Assembly (NCBI RefSeq): GCF_907165205.1
Contig: NC_058190.1
Span: 5,464,001-5,528,000, forward strand
Reading direction: 5' to 3'
Length of the DNA stretch: 64,000 nt
DNA from: Coccinella septempunctata
Lineage: Eukaryota; Arthropoda; Insecta; Coleoptera; Coccinellidae
Position numbers and translations under genes: made by a program. The first letter of the stretch is position 1; every line of letters begins with the position of its first letter. A model generated the notes under the pieces. That model made no database searches. It was not told the DNA's origin and worked only from the letters and a program-made list of their open reading frames with translations. Below are positions 1-10,160 of the stretch, in pieces.

Positions 1-49
1 AAACAAAATTCTATTCACACTACGGTTATTTACAATTGTGTATTTACCA

Positions 50-788
50 CTATAACCGTTTTTTATTTATTTTGTATTTGTCTGCATTCCACGTCTTGGA
101 TTGTATTTTATAATATTGCAGCTCCCCTGCGTATTCCGGCTGCAACATTTCTATATAATTTTAAGGACTGCACATCTCCGCGAACTCCCTGAAGAATGTA
201 TCATATCCACCTTCCAAGAGATAAAGCTCTGGGTAATCTAATGCAGGGTATGCAGTCAGGTTTTTTTTTCTGTCTATCTGCCGTAGATATCTGCAACTGG
301 AAAAAATGAGATAAGTATTTTCTTAGCTTCAGGTTGCTATAGAAAATTAATGAAAGGGACGTTTGAGTACACACAGGTTAGGTCCACGTTCACTGGAAAA
401 CTCACAGTGGAAAATCAAAAATTTAATTTTTTCTCTTTTCTGATGTGATTGATTGAGAAATTCCAAGATTTGCTGTCTCATATAAAGATTCACGACACCA
501 CTTATATGGCCGCCATTATTTTCATAAGGATACCGGCTATCAATTATTTTGAATGCCACATTTCTAATTCTGTCTGTAATTAGGTCTGCCACAGTTGAGG
601 CAGTTATGGACTTTAGGTCCTGATGCCTCCCTTTCGTAATCGGCAGGGTATAGGGCTTGATGAAGTCTTCTATAAGTTCCTCCTCAGTTGACCTCTGCAC
701 GGCAGATATTATTTCGTCTCTAGAGAAGGCGGGTTCAAGTACCGGCTCTTTATTATTCGCAAGCTTGATCCTCTTGGTCTTCACCGGA
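50..788 (-). pseudogene. Cdc25/String-type dual-specificity phosphatase, C-terminal exons with premature stop
   Basis: Read on the minus strand, this encodes the rhodanese-like catalytic domain of Cdc25, which activates cyclin-dependent kinases by dephosphorylation. Visible hallmarks are DSRYPYE, GGHI..VNL and the active-site loop HCEFSSERGP (Cys nucleophile, Arg six residues later). The first exon (about 788-375, probably entered at an AG acceptor at 790-789) ends at a GT donor at 374. A 78-bp intron (374-297, ending ttttttccag) joins in frame to a second exon carrying DYPELYLLEGGY. A TAA at 163-161 then interrupts a reading frame that stays Cdc25-like for about 36 more codons (EMLQPEY, QSKTW), so it looks like a CAA-to-TAA nonsense change. 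The retained intron argues against a retrocopy. It is either a decayed gene or a C-terminally shortened live one. N-terminal exons were not found within the window. Confidence 0.8.
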
Positions 789-800
789 CTGGTGTCAATT

Positions 801-1219
801 CATTTTATTGATCTATTCTGATGAAGCACATTAATACAAATACTCCACTGAAAGAGTTTTTCTGGAGCACGAATTATTTTCGGAGTTACAAACTTTTCTG
901 TCGTCTATCTATAAGTGGGAACAATACTCCATAAAGTTTTGTGAAATGTTTATTGAAATAATAAATTTTTGTTGGTCAATGATTTAAGTTGTGATTACAA
1001 AAAATACATATCATTTTTTTTCCTCCAGTATACTTGTTCAATTCAGGAATTCAGAGATCAACACAAATTCCTGGTGATCAGAAGGCCGGAAAGGTGTGGC
1101 AACGCCGCCGGCCGAATCGCCTCTATCCCAACTTTATCGCACCGCTCGTCATAATCCGTGGCTGGAAACCCGTGGATAACTTCACAGAAGTTTAAACTTT
1201 TCAGACCCTACAGTAGTTT
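801..1219. other. No recognised gene
   Basis: AT-rich noncoding sequence between the phosphatase exons and the Copia fragment. A GC-richer patch near 1080-1160 has no recognisable coding or repeat signature. Confidence 0.5.
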
Positions 1220-1768
1220 TCATATTGATTTCACCTGAACTGGAATCTTTTCTTGATTTGCCACTGTGATTTCGTTCACATTGGTAGAATAGTCAACATG
1301 GGCGCCCGCAGAAATTTTTCTCAGGGGGGGCAAAATATCATCTACGATTAGTTTTACTGAAAGAAAAATTTCTCTAACGGTGTCTATCAGAATATCAGGG
1401 GGAACCGTGGCCCCCCCTGCGGGCGCCCATGATAGTCCATGTTTTCTAGCCAATCTCTTCGAGCTGTCAGATGCAAACTAGCTCCTGAATCGATGTAGAA
1501 ATCATCTGTGCTGAAATTTCCACTGAGAAAGGTTGCACTCAAAACTTTCTCTGGTCTTTCTGTATGATATCCTTTATTTTTCGAATTGGTTTCTTCATTC
1601 TTATTCGGACATTTTGACATAAAGTGACCCTTTTGTTTACATCGAAAACAAACAATCTGTGACAATGGCGTCTTCTGCTTGTTCTTACTGCTGCCCTCTG
1701 TGGTGTTCTTCTTGAAGTTACCACGACTCAGTAGAGCTCTCGTTGTTCTGTCACGGTTGGCGTCATCT
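1220..1768 (-). pseudogene. Copia retrotransposon gag/protease fragment (left part of a split element)
   Basis: Minus-strand Copia polyprotein remnant. It has a CCHC zinc knuckle (CFRCKQKGHFMSKC) for RNA packaging, followed by the aspartic protease signature DSGAS. The frame is interrupted by a 135-bp MITE at 1297-1431; removing it with one target copy restores the frame across the junction. The upstream end stops exactly at the terminal repeat of the large transposon at 1771-9571, and gag continues on the far side at 9574-10084. The integrase and RT domains are missing to the left. Dead. Confidence 0.82.
1297..1431. mobile_element. 135-bp MITE, hAT-like (copy 1)
   Basis: The ends are a perfect 15-bp inverted repeat starting CATGGGCGCCCGCAG. 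Flanks are near-identical 8-mers (atagtcaa at 1289-1296, atagtcca at 1432-1439), so the target duplication is 8 bp with one mismatch. The interior contains G- and C-runs and no coding capacity. A second copy of the same family lies at 50680-50816, also inside a Copia element. Eight-bp duplications are typical of hAT (and P) elements; the class is inferred from that. Confidence 0.82.
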
Positions 1769-1792
1769 ATAGACCATATTAGTGAGGTTAGA

Positions 1793-2178
1793 CGGGAAAT
1801 TTGAAACGCGATCCATCCGTGGATCTCGTCATTGAATTGCCCATGCATTTCTTATGGGCCTAAAAATGACGCGTACTTCTCGCCTTTTTTTGGATATTTT
1901 AGCTGATTTCTTAAGATTTATTTCTATTGAAATACGTTCTATGAACCCTTCTTAACAATCTAAAAAAAGAATTTACCAATAAAACGGCATATTTTTTAAA
2001 TAATTGAATAATATAAAACACGTCGGCAAATTCCATGAAAGTATGTCTCAGCTTCATCCCGTGTCTGATTGGTGGAAGCGAATTGCGGCGGCAAATTTAA
2101 AAATGTAAACAAACAAAATTTCGAGTCAAAGACGATACGAAGTGTAAGATTTTTGAGAATCAAAAAAAATAGAAAAAA
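1793..2178. promoter_or_regulatory. 5' noncoding leader of the ISL2EU-like element
   Basis: AT-rich sequence between the left terminal repeat and the first THAP codon at 2179. It should hold the transposase promoter, but no convincing TATA/Inr pair was identified. Confidence 0.35.
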
Positions 2179-2923
2179 TGCATTGCTTTGCTCCTGGTTG
2201 CAATCATAGGCACCCAAGTGATTGCAAATTCTTTCTAATGCCTAAAAATGAAAGAGATTTTAAAATGTGGGAAAAATATTCGGACTTGTATGTAACATTC
2301 ATTCAGGAGATGGGGTATGAATATTGTATATTATTTTGAACCTGAATTTTCAGCCGATTTTACAGAAAACCGAATAAAAATAGTAGGGTGTGCAGTTGCC
2401 ATTTTAAAGATGGCCTCAAAGAAAATAGACCTACGATATTTGAGCAAAACAAAAGTAAACAAATTGATTTCAAATGTGATGAAATCCTTAAAAATAAAAG
2501 AAAGAGACTGAATTCACCGCCCCCAACTACCAGCACGGGTAGTAGCAATATTGAGTTGAATACAACCGAAACTTCTTCTTCGATAGAGATAGATAGAGAA
2601 GAACGTATCCCAATATATCATAAAGTCAAAGAATCTTTTTCATATCATCAAATTAAACAGAGGGATGATCTAATACAACTTTATACTGAGTTACCAAACC
2701 AAAAAGCTTTCCAAGCTTTTTAGATTTTTTGACAACTTTCCAGTTTCAATATTATTTGGGCTGGAAAGTCACAGGAATATTGCCAGAAAATCTGCTATTA
2801 ATAACATTAATGAAATTGAGACTGAATTCACCCCATCTAGACCTTAGCACTAGATTTAACACAAGCCCGACTACAATTTCTAATATTTTTTTTTACTTGG
2901 GTGCTTCTAATACATAGGACAAT

Positions 2924-2954
<31 letters not shown>

Positions 2955-3676
2955 TTGCACATTTAGGATACAAACAGTAAAAAGATTACCAACAAAGTAT
3001 CCACTTAAAGATATTGAAAGTTCGAGTTCACCGAGCAAAACAACTCGTCGAAATCAAGGAAAAAAAAAATTGTAATATTTTATCAAAAATACCATCAAGA
3101 CAAAAAGTGCAGTCATCTTTACCTGAATCTTTTTTATCATTTACTAATTGTAGGCTTGTGATTGACTGCACAGAAATAAAAATTGCAGTTCCAAACGAAA
3201 TGAGATTGAAGCAGGAAACTTATAGTTACTATAAACATGCGAATACATACAAAGTACTTGTGGGAGTTACTCCCAATGGAGTTATTTCTTCTGTAAGTAA
3301 CATGTTTCCTGGTTCAACATCAGATAAGAAAATTTTTCTTCTAAGCAAATTGAATGACTTGTTAGAACCAGGCGACATGTTACTTGCAGACAAGGGGTTT
3401 CTAATACATGATGTAGTGAAACCAGGGGTGACGGTCAACATACCCCCATTCTTGATGACGCAACAATTCAGTGCAAATGAATGCATGAAAACCCTCGAAA
3501 TTGCCAGGGCAAGAGTTGTTGTTGAGAGAGTGAATGCGAGGATAAAAAATTTTCGGATATTGCACACAATTCCAGGATCTTTCAAAAAATTTTCCTCTGC
3601 AATTTTTCAAACGGTATGTGTCCTGGTCAATCTACAAAATCCCCTTTTAAAAAATATTGAAGAGATGAATGACTAA
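2179..3676 (+). pseudogene. ISL2EU/Harbinger-like THAP-HTH-DDE transposase, broken
   Basis: The order is THAP zinc finger, HTH_Tnp_4-like helix-turn-helix, DDE_Tnp_4-like nuclease. Exon 1 (2179-2287) starts MHCFAPGC; a 66-bp GT-AG intron (2288-2353) splices in frame to complete the finger (RVCSCHF). After a low-complexity linker the frame is lost near 2711 by an apparent 1-bp loss in a T run. It resumes as LMKLRLNSPHLDLSTRF, the HTH. Around 2920-3050 a TTTA-rich insertion separates the HTH from the nuclease. The nuclease keeps all acidic positions: VIDCTEI, LLADKGF and VVVERVNARI. Frameshift plus insertion make it non-functional. Confidence 0.8.
2918..3012. repeat. TTTA microsatellite and short insertion in the transposase
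   Basis: About nine TTTA units (2922-2956) followed by unrelated sequence interrupt the transposase between its HTH and DDE parts. It resembles the (TAAA)n-type tail of a minus-strand LINE fragment, but too little remains to name a family. Confidence 0.6.
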
Positions 3677-4471
3677 ATTAGTTTGAGACATTCATCTCTC
3701 TGTTGAGTCGATTCCGTTATTCATCATTTATTTGATGTGAGTTTCTTGCTTCCGTTTTTCTCATTTTTTTTGTGACTGAAATTTTAATGTCGGTTTGATG
3801 AAGAATTTCTTATTCAGTTTTCTCTTTTTAATTTAATAATTTTTTTCCCTTTTATGCCCTAAACAGGAATGAAACATTGCTTTTTGTTCAGTTTTAATGT
3901 GATAAATCATCTGTGATATACTAGTCTCACCAGTTGTTTACATATTACAGTATTTTCGGTTTTTTTTCTGTATTTTTTTAAAGTATTTGCAATATATATT
4001 TTGTGTTTTCCAAGAGGTTAATATTTTTTTGAATATTTTATATTTTAATAAATAAAGCAAATGATACCAAAAAATTTAGTTTATTAATTGCAAGATTGCT
4101 CCAATTAATCACTTGTTAGTGATGTTATATACTTGATGTACTCATTCAAATAAAAATGCTTCAGAATATCAATATTCTTCCCCCAGGTCACAGCCGTCTT
4201 TATCTCCCGAGCCGTGGCCAGAAAAATGGCAACACTGTCAGGGAGTCCGATATTCGCGATATGAACTTCACGTCCTAAAGGGTTCAAGAAGTTATAGGTT
4301 AAATATTTCCTCCCGGTATCGCAGAATTCACGTGTTTACGGTTTCTTGTTTAGTGTTTAAAATAGTGCAGTGGTGTCATAAGTCCTAAAGTGCCCAGTTT
4401 TTAAGTGTTTTTCAGTGCAAATTCGGTGGATTACTGTGTGATAAGTGCATATTTCCAGAGGAATCTTTGAA
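3677..4471. other. Noncoding spacer between the two transposase genes
   Basis: AT-rich, with T-runs. The left end of any nested P element should lie here, but no terminal repeat matching the region right of 7282 was found. Confidence 0.45.
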
Positions 4472-7282
4472 ATGCCTCGTCGGTGTTGTGTTACAGGTTG
4501 TAAGTCGAATTACGACTCACAAAACAGGTATGTGTCAGTATTCAAATTTCCAAAAGACCCCAATTTGAAAATAAAATGGGTGGCTTCTATACCTCGAAAA
4601 AATTGGACTCCATCTCAAAATTCAGTAGTGTGTTCCCTTCATTTCCAAGAATGTGAAGTCATTAGATACGATGAATTCACACGTAAGGATGGAACGATTG
4701 GAAAGAACCTTTTGAAATTTCCAAAATTGAAAGAAAATTCAGTTCCATCAATTTTTCCAAATTTGCCTACATACCTCTCGAAACCCTCTGTTCCTCCAAG
4801 GAAAAATCCCGAGGAAAGGCGTCAAAATCATATTAACCACCAAAATCAAATTATTGCAGAGTTTGAAGCTCAAGACATTATTCAAAATTTCAATCAATTG
4901 TTGAATGATTATTCCAATAAATTAGACATAGCAAATTGGATAGTTTATAAAACAGAGAATAAACTTTATTTTTATCAGTTGACAGTTCAGGAAAATCAAG
5001 AGTCACTGGTATTTAAATCTCAAATTTTAATTGATGAAAAGATGGTGGTCCAAGTTTTTCTGGGTAGAAACAAGTTGTGTTTCAATGATTTAAGATGGAT
5101 TCTCCCTTTCGATATGAAATTGAATAGATGGTCCCAACTCGAGAATATTTTGTCTAGGTACAAAGAAAACTTAGAAGGCAAGGCTGCTGAAAATTCTGTT
5201 GAATCCTTCAATAATCTTTTAGAAATTATCTTAAAACATTTAGACCAAGCGTTGACTGTATCCTGCGAGAACAATTTCCCTTATTCCAAAAATATCGAAA
5301 TTTTGATTGACCAGTTGAGACAAATCAATTCAAAAAAAAACAGATATTCGTCTTCAACGATTATTATGTCCTTTATGATTCACACAACTTCCCATTCTAC
5401 GTATGAACTTCTCAGGGGTTTCTTCATTTTACCCCATAGAAGATATTTACAGAGAATTTCCTCCGAACTTAATGTTTCTCCGAGTAACGATATAAATAAT
5501 AATAATTACATATCAAATATGTCATCAACCTTAACGCCTAGAGAAAAAGTTGTTGTTCTTTTGATAGATGAAATTTATATAGCACCAAGATTGGAATACC
5601 GTTCCAAAAATCTGATCGGATACGCTGCCAACAAAGACAGTTTGGCTAAAACTATTTTAGCATTTATGATTTCTTCAGCTTTTGGCAATTTTCATGAAAT
5701 TGTAAAATTAGTACCTGTCAATAGCATAAGCGGAGTTGAAATTATTCCTTTCGCAACTAGTGTCATCGAATTAGTTCAAAAATGTGGGTTCGAAATTATT
5801 TGTATAGTCACTGATAATTGTAGAATAAATCAAACTATGTTTAAAAAATTGTCCAATACAAATTGTATTCCAAATCCTTTAGGAAATGGCAAAACTATAT
5901 TTCTGTCCTACGATTTTGTTCATGTAATGAAGAACATTCGCAACAACTGGTTCAATTTGAAAAACTTAGACAAAACATTTGTTTATCCTGATTTTGAAAC
6001 AGGGCTCATTAAGTACGCAAAATTTAGTGATTTGAAAAAAGTTTATGAAGCTGAGAAACATTCATTTATAAAGAAAGCCTATAAATTGAACTTTAAAACT
6101 TTATTTCCAAATAACTTTGAAAGGCAAAAGGTTTCATTAGTAGATAATTTATTTCATGATTCAACCATAGCTGCTCTTAAAGATTTTGGTTTCAATGATA
6201 CTGCAGATTTTCTGCAGTTGATAAGAAATTGGTGGGACGTGGTAAACAACACTAGCGTCATTAAAGGCGTTATTAGAAGGAATGAATTTTCAAAACCTAT
6301 TTCAGGTATTGATGATTATAGAGTCCAATATTTAGAAAAATTTGTTTCATGGATAAATAAATGGCATGATCTAGATTCAAATGGCCATCTCACAAACGAC
6401 ACTCATAAAGCTTTCTTTCAGTGTACGTCTACACTTTTGGACATAGTTAAGTATAGTTTTGCTGTTTACAATATTGAATATTTTTTGCCGGGTAAATTCA
6501 CCACTGAAAAACTTGAGAAGCGTTTTGGCAATTATAGACTTCTGAGTGGTTGTAATTATAATGTATCTTTAGATGAAGTTTTGAATGCCGAAAAGAAAAT
6601 TCGTGTGAAGCGTATATTTAAATCAACTGGATCAACTTTTTCTCTTGACGATATAAAGAAAAAATTTTTTTTTGAAAATAACGATTCATCCACTTTTACT
6701 TTTGACGAGGACACTTCTAATATTGATGAATTCACGGATGTATTGAATTCAGATTATTTAATCGATTGCGCCGTTGATGAATCTGCCAAAATTTACATTG
6801 CAGGATACGGATCACACAGTGCTTCCAAAAAATTAAATTGTTCCATTTGTTTATCCTTGATTGTCGAAGAGAAAGGTAGTTTTGTAGAAAATGAATATTT
6901 CGATCATTTGCAGAGGGGGGGTCTGTCCGTTCCAACTTTTCATGTTAGGATCATTTTTCACCATATGTGTGCTATATTCGAAGTAATTTTGAATAATAGT
7001 ACCTTAGAGTCAAATTTTTTACGTACAGTTGATCAAAAGTACATTCTTGGAAAATTAACTTTTTTGAGTATTCAGTCAGAATACGCATTTGAAGAATTTC
7101 AACAAACTTGTGTATGTGGAAAGGAATATAAAAAAATCTTATTTCATTTGCTGTCAGTTTTTGCCAATATCCTTTTGAATAATTATAGGAAAGAGAAATC
7201 CAACTTGAATCTTGAAGCCAAAAAGACTCATTCAAACACTCCCCAAAAGAAACGGAAATTGCAAACTTTATCTTTAACTTAA
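4472..7282 (+). CDS. P-element/THAP9-like transposase, uninterrupted 936 codons
   Basis: A single open frame; the reading frame is open from 4445, but the first ATG is at 4472 and starts directly with the THAP finger (MPRRCCVTGC ... WVASIPRKNW ... VCSLHF). After a basic/proline linker come the central region and an RNase H-like catalytic fold. Candidate acidic residues sit in VVLLIDEIYI and CIVTDNCRIN; later blocks FLPGKFTTEKLEKRFGNYR and a C-terminal Cys-containing domain are typical of the P/THAP9 superfamily, which cuts and pastes DNA with 8-bp duplications. The length matches THAP9-type proteins. It has no stop or frameshift, unlike nearly every other transposase here, which points to recent arrival or selection. 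The C-terminus is basic (KKRKLQ). It lies inside the 1771-9571 element. Confidence 0.9.
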   Translation: MPRRCCVTGCKSNYDSQNRYVSVFKFPKDPNLKIKWVASIPRKNWTPSQNSVVCSLHFQECEVIRYDEFTRKDGTIGKNLLKFPKLKENSVPSIFPNLPTYLSKPSVPPRKNPEERRQNHINHQNQIIAEFEAQDIIQNFNQLLNDYSNKLDIANWIVYKTENKLYFYQLTVQENQESLVFKSQILIDEKMVVQVFLGRNKLCFNDLRWILPFDMKLNRWSQLENILSRYKENLEGKAAENSVESFNNLLEIILKHLDQALTVSCENNFPYSKNIEILIDQLRQINSKKNRYSSSTIIMSFMIHTTSHSTYELLRGFFILPHRRYLQRISSELNVSPSNDINNNNYISNMSSTLTPREKVVVLLIDEIYIAPRLEYRSKNLIGYAANKDSLAKTILAFMISSAFGNFHEIVKLVPVNSISGVEIIPFATSVIELVQKCGFEIICIVTDNCRINQTMFKKLSNTNCIPNPLGNGKTIFLSYDFVHVMKNIRNNWFNLKNLDKTFVYPDFETGLIKYAKFSDLKKVYEAEKHSFIKKAYKLNFKTLFPNNFERQKVSLVDNLFHDSTIAALKDFGFNDTADFLQLIRNWWDVVNNTSVIKGVIRRNEFSKPISGIDDYRVQYLEKFVSWINKWHDLDSNGHLTNDTHKAFFQCTSTLLDIVKYSFAVYNIEYFLPGKFTTEKLEKRFGNYRLLSGCNYNVSLDEVLNAEKKIRVKRIFKSTGSTFSLDDIKKKFFFENNDSSTFTFDEDTSNIDEFTDVLNSDYLIDCAVDESAKIYIAGYGSHSASKKLNCSICLSLIVEEKGSFVENEYFDHLQRGGLSVPTFHVRIIFHHMCAIFEVILNNSTLESNFLRTVDQKYILGKLTFLSIQSEYAFEEFQQTCVCGKEYKKILFHLLSVFANILLNNYRKEKSNLNLEAKKTHSNTPQKKRKLQTLSLT

Positions 7283-7770
7283 CTTTATTTATCTAGTTGT
7301 TATCGTATTTATTTGAAGAAGAATATTTATTTTATTTTATTTTTATATTAATAACCTACAGAGTTTATATTTTGTTATTGATATTTTTTAATTTATGGTT
7401 GAAAACCACTTGTTTTGGGAAAATATGGCTACTGGCGAACTACCCATCAAAAAGTAACGCTTCACGGTAGTACCTCCTGGGTGTTGTGGAAACTACCTCA
7501 TCAATCCAAAACAAAATATAAATTCTTTTCTTGGCTGAAATAATAACATGAATTATCGTCTATATCTATACAATAATTCTTTGGGAAATAATAACTGTTA
7601 CAATAAATGAGCATGTTCAAAAAACATATAGGTATAATTCCGTTATATCCACTACAAGAATTGTATTTTTTTAAATATGTACATACGTATGAATTTCGAT
7701 TCTGAAACAATCGCTCTAGGAACGCTAGCTCGGCTAGCGTAGGGAGTCCGTATCGTACTACTATAGGACC
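7283..7770. other. 3' flank of the P transposase
   Basis: AT-rich noncoding sequence. A 10-bp string AGGGAGTCCG at 7741 also occurs at 4240 in direct orientation, but no inverted termini lie next to it. Confidence 0.4.
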
Positions 7771-7883
7771 CCCAGATGCAGCAAATGCGACGTTGCCTTT
7801 CTCTGTGCACGGCTTGAGTTTAAGAAGGCTGTGCCCAGGTCTATATCCTTCACAATTTTCTTAACTGCAGTGTCGACAGTTGT

Positions 7884-9129
7884 CTATATTATCAGGTAGC
7901 AGTAGTCTCTGTTTGTAATGTGGAGCTGTCCTTGAATTTGGTGATAATAATTATGTTCTTTGTTCACAATGAATTCTCCATCATGAAAGAACATAATATC
8001 ACTATTTTTCAAATCGTCACGTAAACTACAATTGCGAAGTGAATATGGACATTTCACCTCAATTAGCCCATCACAGTCTATGAGTCCATCAGGCGTAGCT
8101 CCTAAAAATCCACATGTGTGCAGCCATAAACCTGTTTTTATTGTTTTCTTGCCAGTTAATTGCTCGAATGACTGTATCCCATTGATCTCATTTTGTCGGC
8201 CCCACTGAATTTGTTTCACAAATTCTAAATCATATCCACATAGAAATGAAAAAGTGCATTATTAATTTATTCATTCTTTTGGTGCAAATTGTGCATAAAA
8301 GAGATTGAAAACCCGAAATCACTCATTAAGATTTTCCACAATTTCCTGAATTTTGAAATATTATTCAAACATTTGATTTGAAAAATGTGAAAATCTGAAT
8401 CACAAAGGACACCTCACCTGAGATTTTTTTCATGAGAGATGGACTAAATCTTTGCCTCTGCACTGCCTTCAATACTTCACCAAAATTGGAAGCAGTTAGT
8501 CGATTCTTCCTACCTAGCTGACTTTGTGCCTGACCTTTAGTTCTTTCAGCAACTTCAAGAATTTTGTCATCACTGATGGCAACCATGCTCTCAATATAAG
8601 CTATTTTATTGATACTGCCTCGATAATCATCCGACTGCAACAGGTCTTCTATGGATACAAGTAATGGTTCTTCTGATGCAGAATTTGGGGCCTCCTTCAT
8701 AAGCCACAGTAGACCACAGTTATTACCAACCTTCTGTAGGTTGTCTTGGAAACTCTGAATTTGAGTGGGATGGGGGACGCTTCCTCCTGTTGTTTGACCC
8801 ATATCAAACAACTCATCAGTGGTTATTTGGCAAGGATCTTCAACTTCATTTGCTCGAGGAACCCACAAACATGGAACATCTGTTTTTGAAATGTTATAAT
8901 GGGCATGTATCAACACACATGTGGTGGCACATAAATTGTCCTCTAGGGCATCAGCACGAACAATGATCAATTTCGTCTTCACTTTTGCCTTGATAATTCG
9001 TAATCCGGGATCGAAATTGCACGTCTCCAGATGACCAGATGAGAGACTGTTGTCGCCGCGTTGAATGCATTTCATATCATCCTTTAAGTATTCATTCATA
9101 GCAGATAGCTTAATGATTCTCGAGGTCAT
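7884..9129 (-). CDS. YqaJ-type viral recombinase/exonuclease domain protein, two exons
   Basis: Exon 1 runs from ATG 9129 to 8418, the intron is 8417-8225 (CAG|GTGAGG donor, gatttag acceptor), and exon 2 is 8224-7884. The N-terminal ~200 residues are of unknown fold, with TDVPCLWVP typical of insect YqaJ family members. The nuclease core begins at RLTASNFGEV and continues across the splice with SLMKKIS, IQWGR, FLGATPDGLIDCDGLIEVKCPYS and YYHQIQGQLHIT. These supply the Asp, Glu-x-Lys and Gln of the lambda-exonuclease-like PD-(D/E)XK fold. The frame ends at a TAG where the family usually has Trp after DYCYL, and similarity seems to continue to about 7770, so the C-terminus is probably cut short. 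Convergent with the transposase genes inside one set of terminal repeats, it is likely an accessory nuclease of the transposon. Confidence 0.82.
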
Positions 9130-9242
9130 GATTGATTGGTATTAACAAACACAAATCACAATAACAAACAATATCACAAAATGAGGTATGCAGACAATAA
9201 ATTCAAGACTAAGACTCAACTAACTTATTCTTAGCTCGGAGT

Positions 9243-9283
9243 AAACTGAAAGGACAAACAACATGAAACTTCACACTTATATA
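9243..9283 (-). promoter_or_regulatory. Candidate TATA/Inr core promoter for the YqaJ gene
   Basis: On the minus strand TATATAAG (9283-9276) is followed about 36 bp later by the arthropod initiator TCAGTTT (9249-9243), some 115 bp upstream of the ATG at 9129. The spacing is slightly longer than the usual 30-31 bp. Confidence 0.5.
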
Positions 9284-9573
9284 ACCTCTTAAGCCATTAT
9301 CGTGACGCGCAGCTGTAATAATCTCAGACATACGGTCATCTTTCGAAGATCAGAGGTTTCAATTCAATTTAAGGACCTGAAAAAGTATATTGTGATGTAA
9401 AAACTACTTGGGAACACGTATTTACAATGACTGTACCCAATTTTTCATGTTTTTATACTAACATTTACCTCTAGCTGGTGATATTCCATCTCAATGTGTG
9501 ATACCTATGTAAAACAATTTGAATATGGATCTCCCGCCAAGAGAGTGATTCTAACCTCACTAATATGGTCTAT

Positions 9574-10084
9574 TGCCATGTCCATCAACTTCGCTTTTAT
9601 GGAGTCGGTAGCTATGCAGATCCCTGCGTGCTCGATAGCCATTATTAATGGAGCATACTTTTCAGGTAATCCTGCCAATAAAAGCGATCCAACCCATTCT
9701 TCGTCAATGCTAAATCCTGTTCTTCTTAGCTTTGAGACACTTCAATTACTTGATTCACGTATGATTCCATGGATTCACTATTTTCCAATCTTAGATTGAT
9801 TAGAGTACGTAAAAGTCCGATTTTTCTCGAAAATCCGGAGCCTCATATAAACTTCTTAGTTTTTCCCAAACTTCTTTTGCGTTGACGGCTTCCTTCACGT
9901 GAATGTAAATGGACGGATCCAATGTCAGCACTAATTTCGCCACTAAGGTTTAATCCGTTTCAGTTCCATCGATACACTTTGTAAGGCCTTCCAGCACAAG
10001 GAAATTCTCAACGGCAAACGACCAGTCACTATAATTTTCCCTTCCAAGCAGTTTTGGGACACTACTCAAGTAATTGGCGGCCAT
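9574..10084 (-). pseudogene. Copia gag N-terminal part (right half of the split element)
   Basis: It begins at ATG 10084 with MAANYLSS, then GRENYSDW..AVENFLVLEGL, the UBN2-type gag head. After a frameshift near 9950 it continues with ESYVNQVIEVSQ and EEWVGSLLLAGLPEKY before being cut by the large transposon at 9571. Together with 1220-1768 it forms one decayed element. Frameshifts show it was already dead or has decayed since. Confidence 0.8.
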
Positions 10085-10160
10085 TTTCAATCTCGCGGTA
10101 GAACGAACAATGAAATTATTTCTCGTTTCACAACACTTTCGTTCTTCAACGCGAATCACG

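Larger units (their letters stand above)
1771..9571. mobile_element. 7.8-kb ISL2EU-like DNA transposon with a P-type transposase inside
   Basis: The termini are perfect 22-bp inverted repeats (1771-1792 and 9550-9571, beginning AGACCATATTAGTGAGGT), flanked by AT on both sides (1769-1770, 9572-9573). Removing the element and one AT rejoins the two halves of a Copia gag in frame, which fixes the boundaries. It contains a THAP/HTH/DDE transposase (2179-3676, +), a P-element/THAP9-like transposase (4472-7282, +) and a YqaJ exonuclease gene (7884-9129, -). A THAP-DDE transposase plus YqaJ nuclease and a 2-bp AT duplication is what I recall for ISL2EU elements. The P gene is most simply a nested insertion, although no P termini could be delimited. 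Confidence 0.8.

Noticed and set aside
4240..7750. AGGGAGTCCG direct repeats as target duplication of the P gene
   Set aside because: 10-bp match in the right orientation, but no inverted termini lie next to either copy and P elements duplicate 8 bp.
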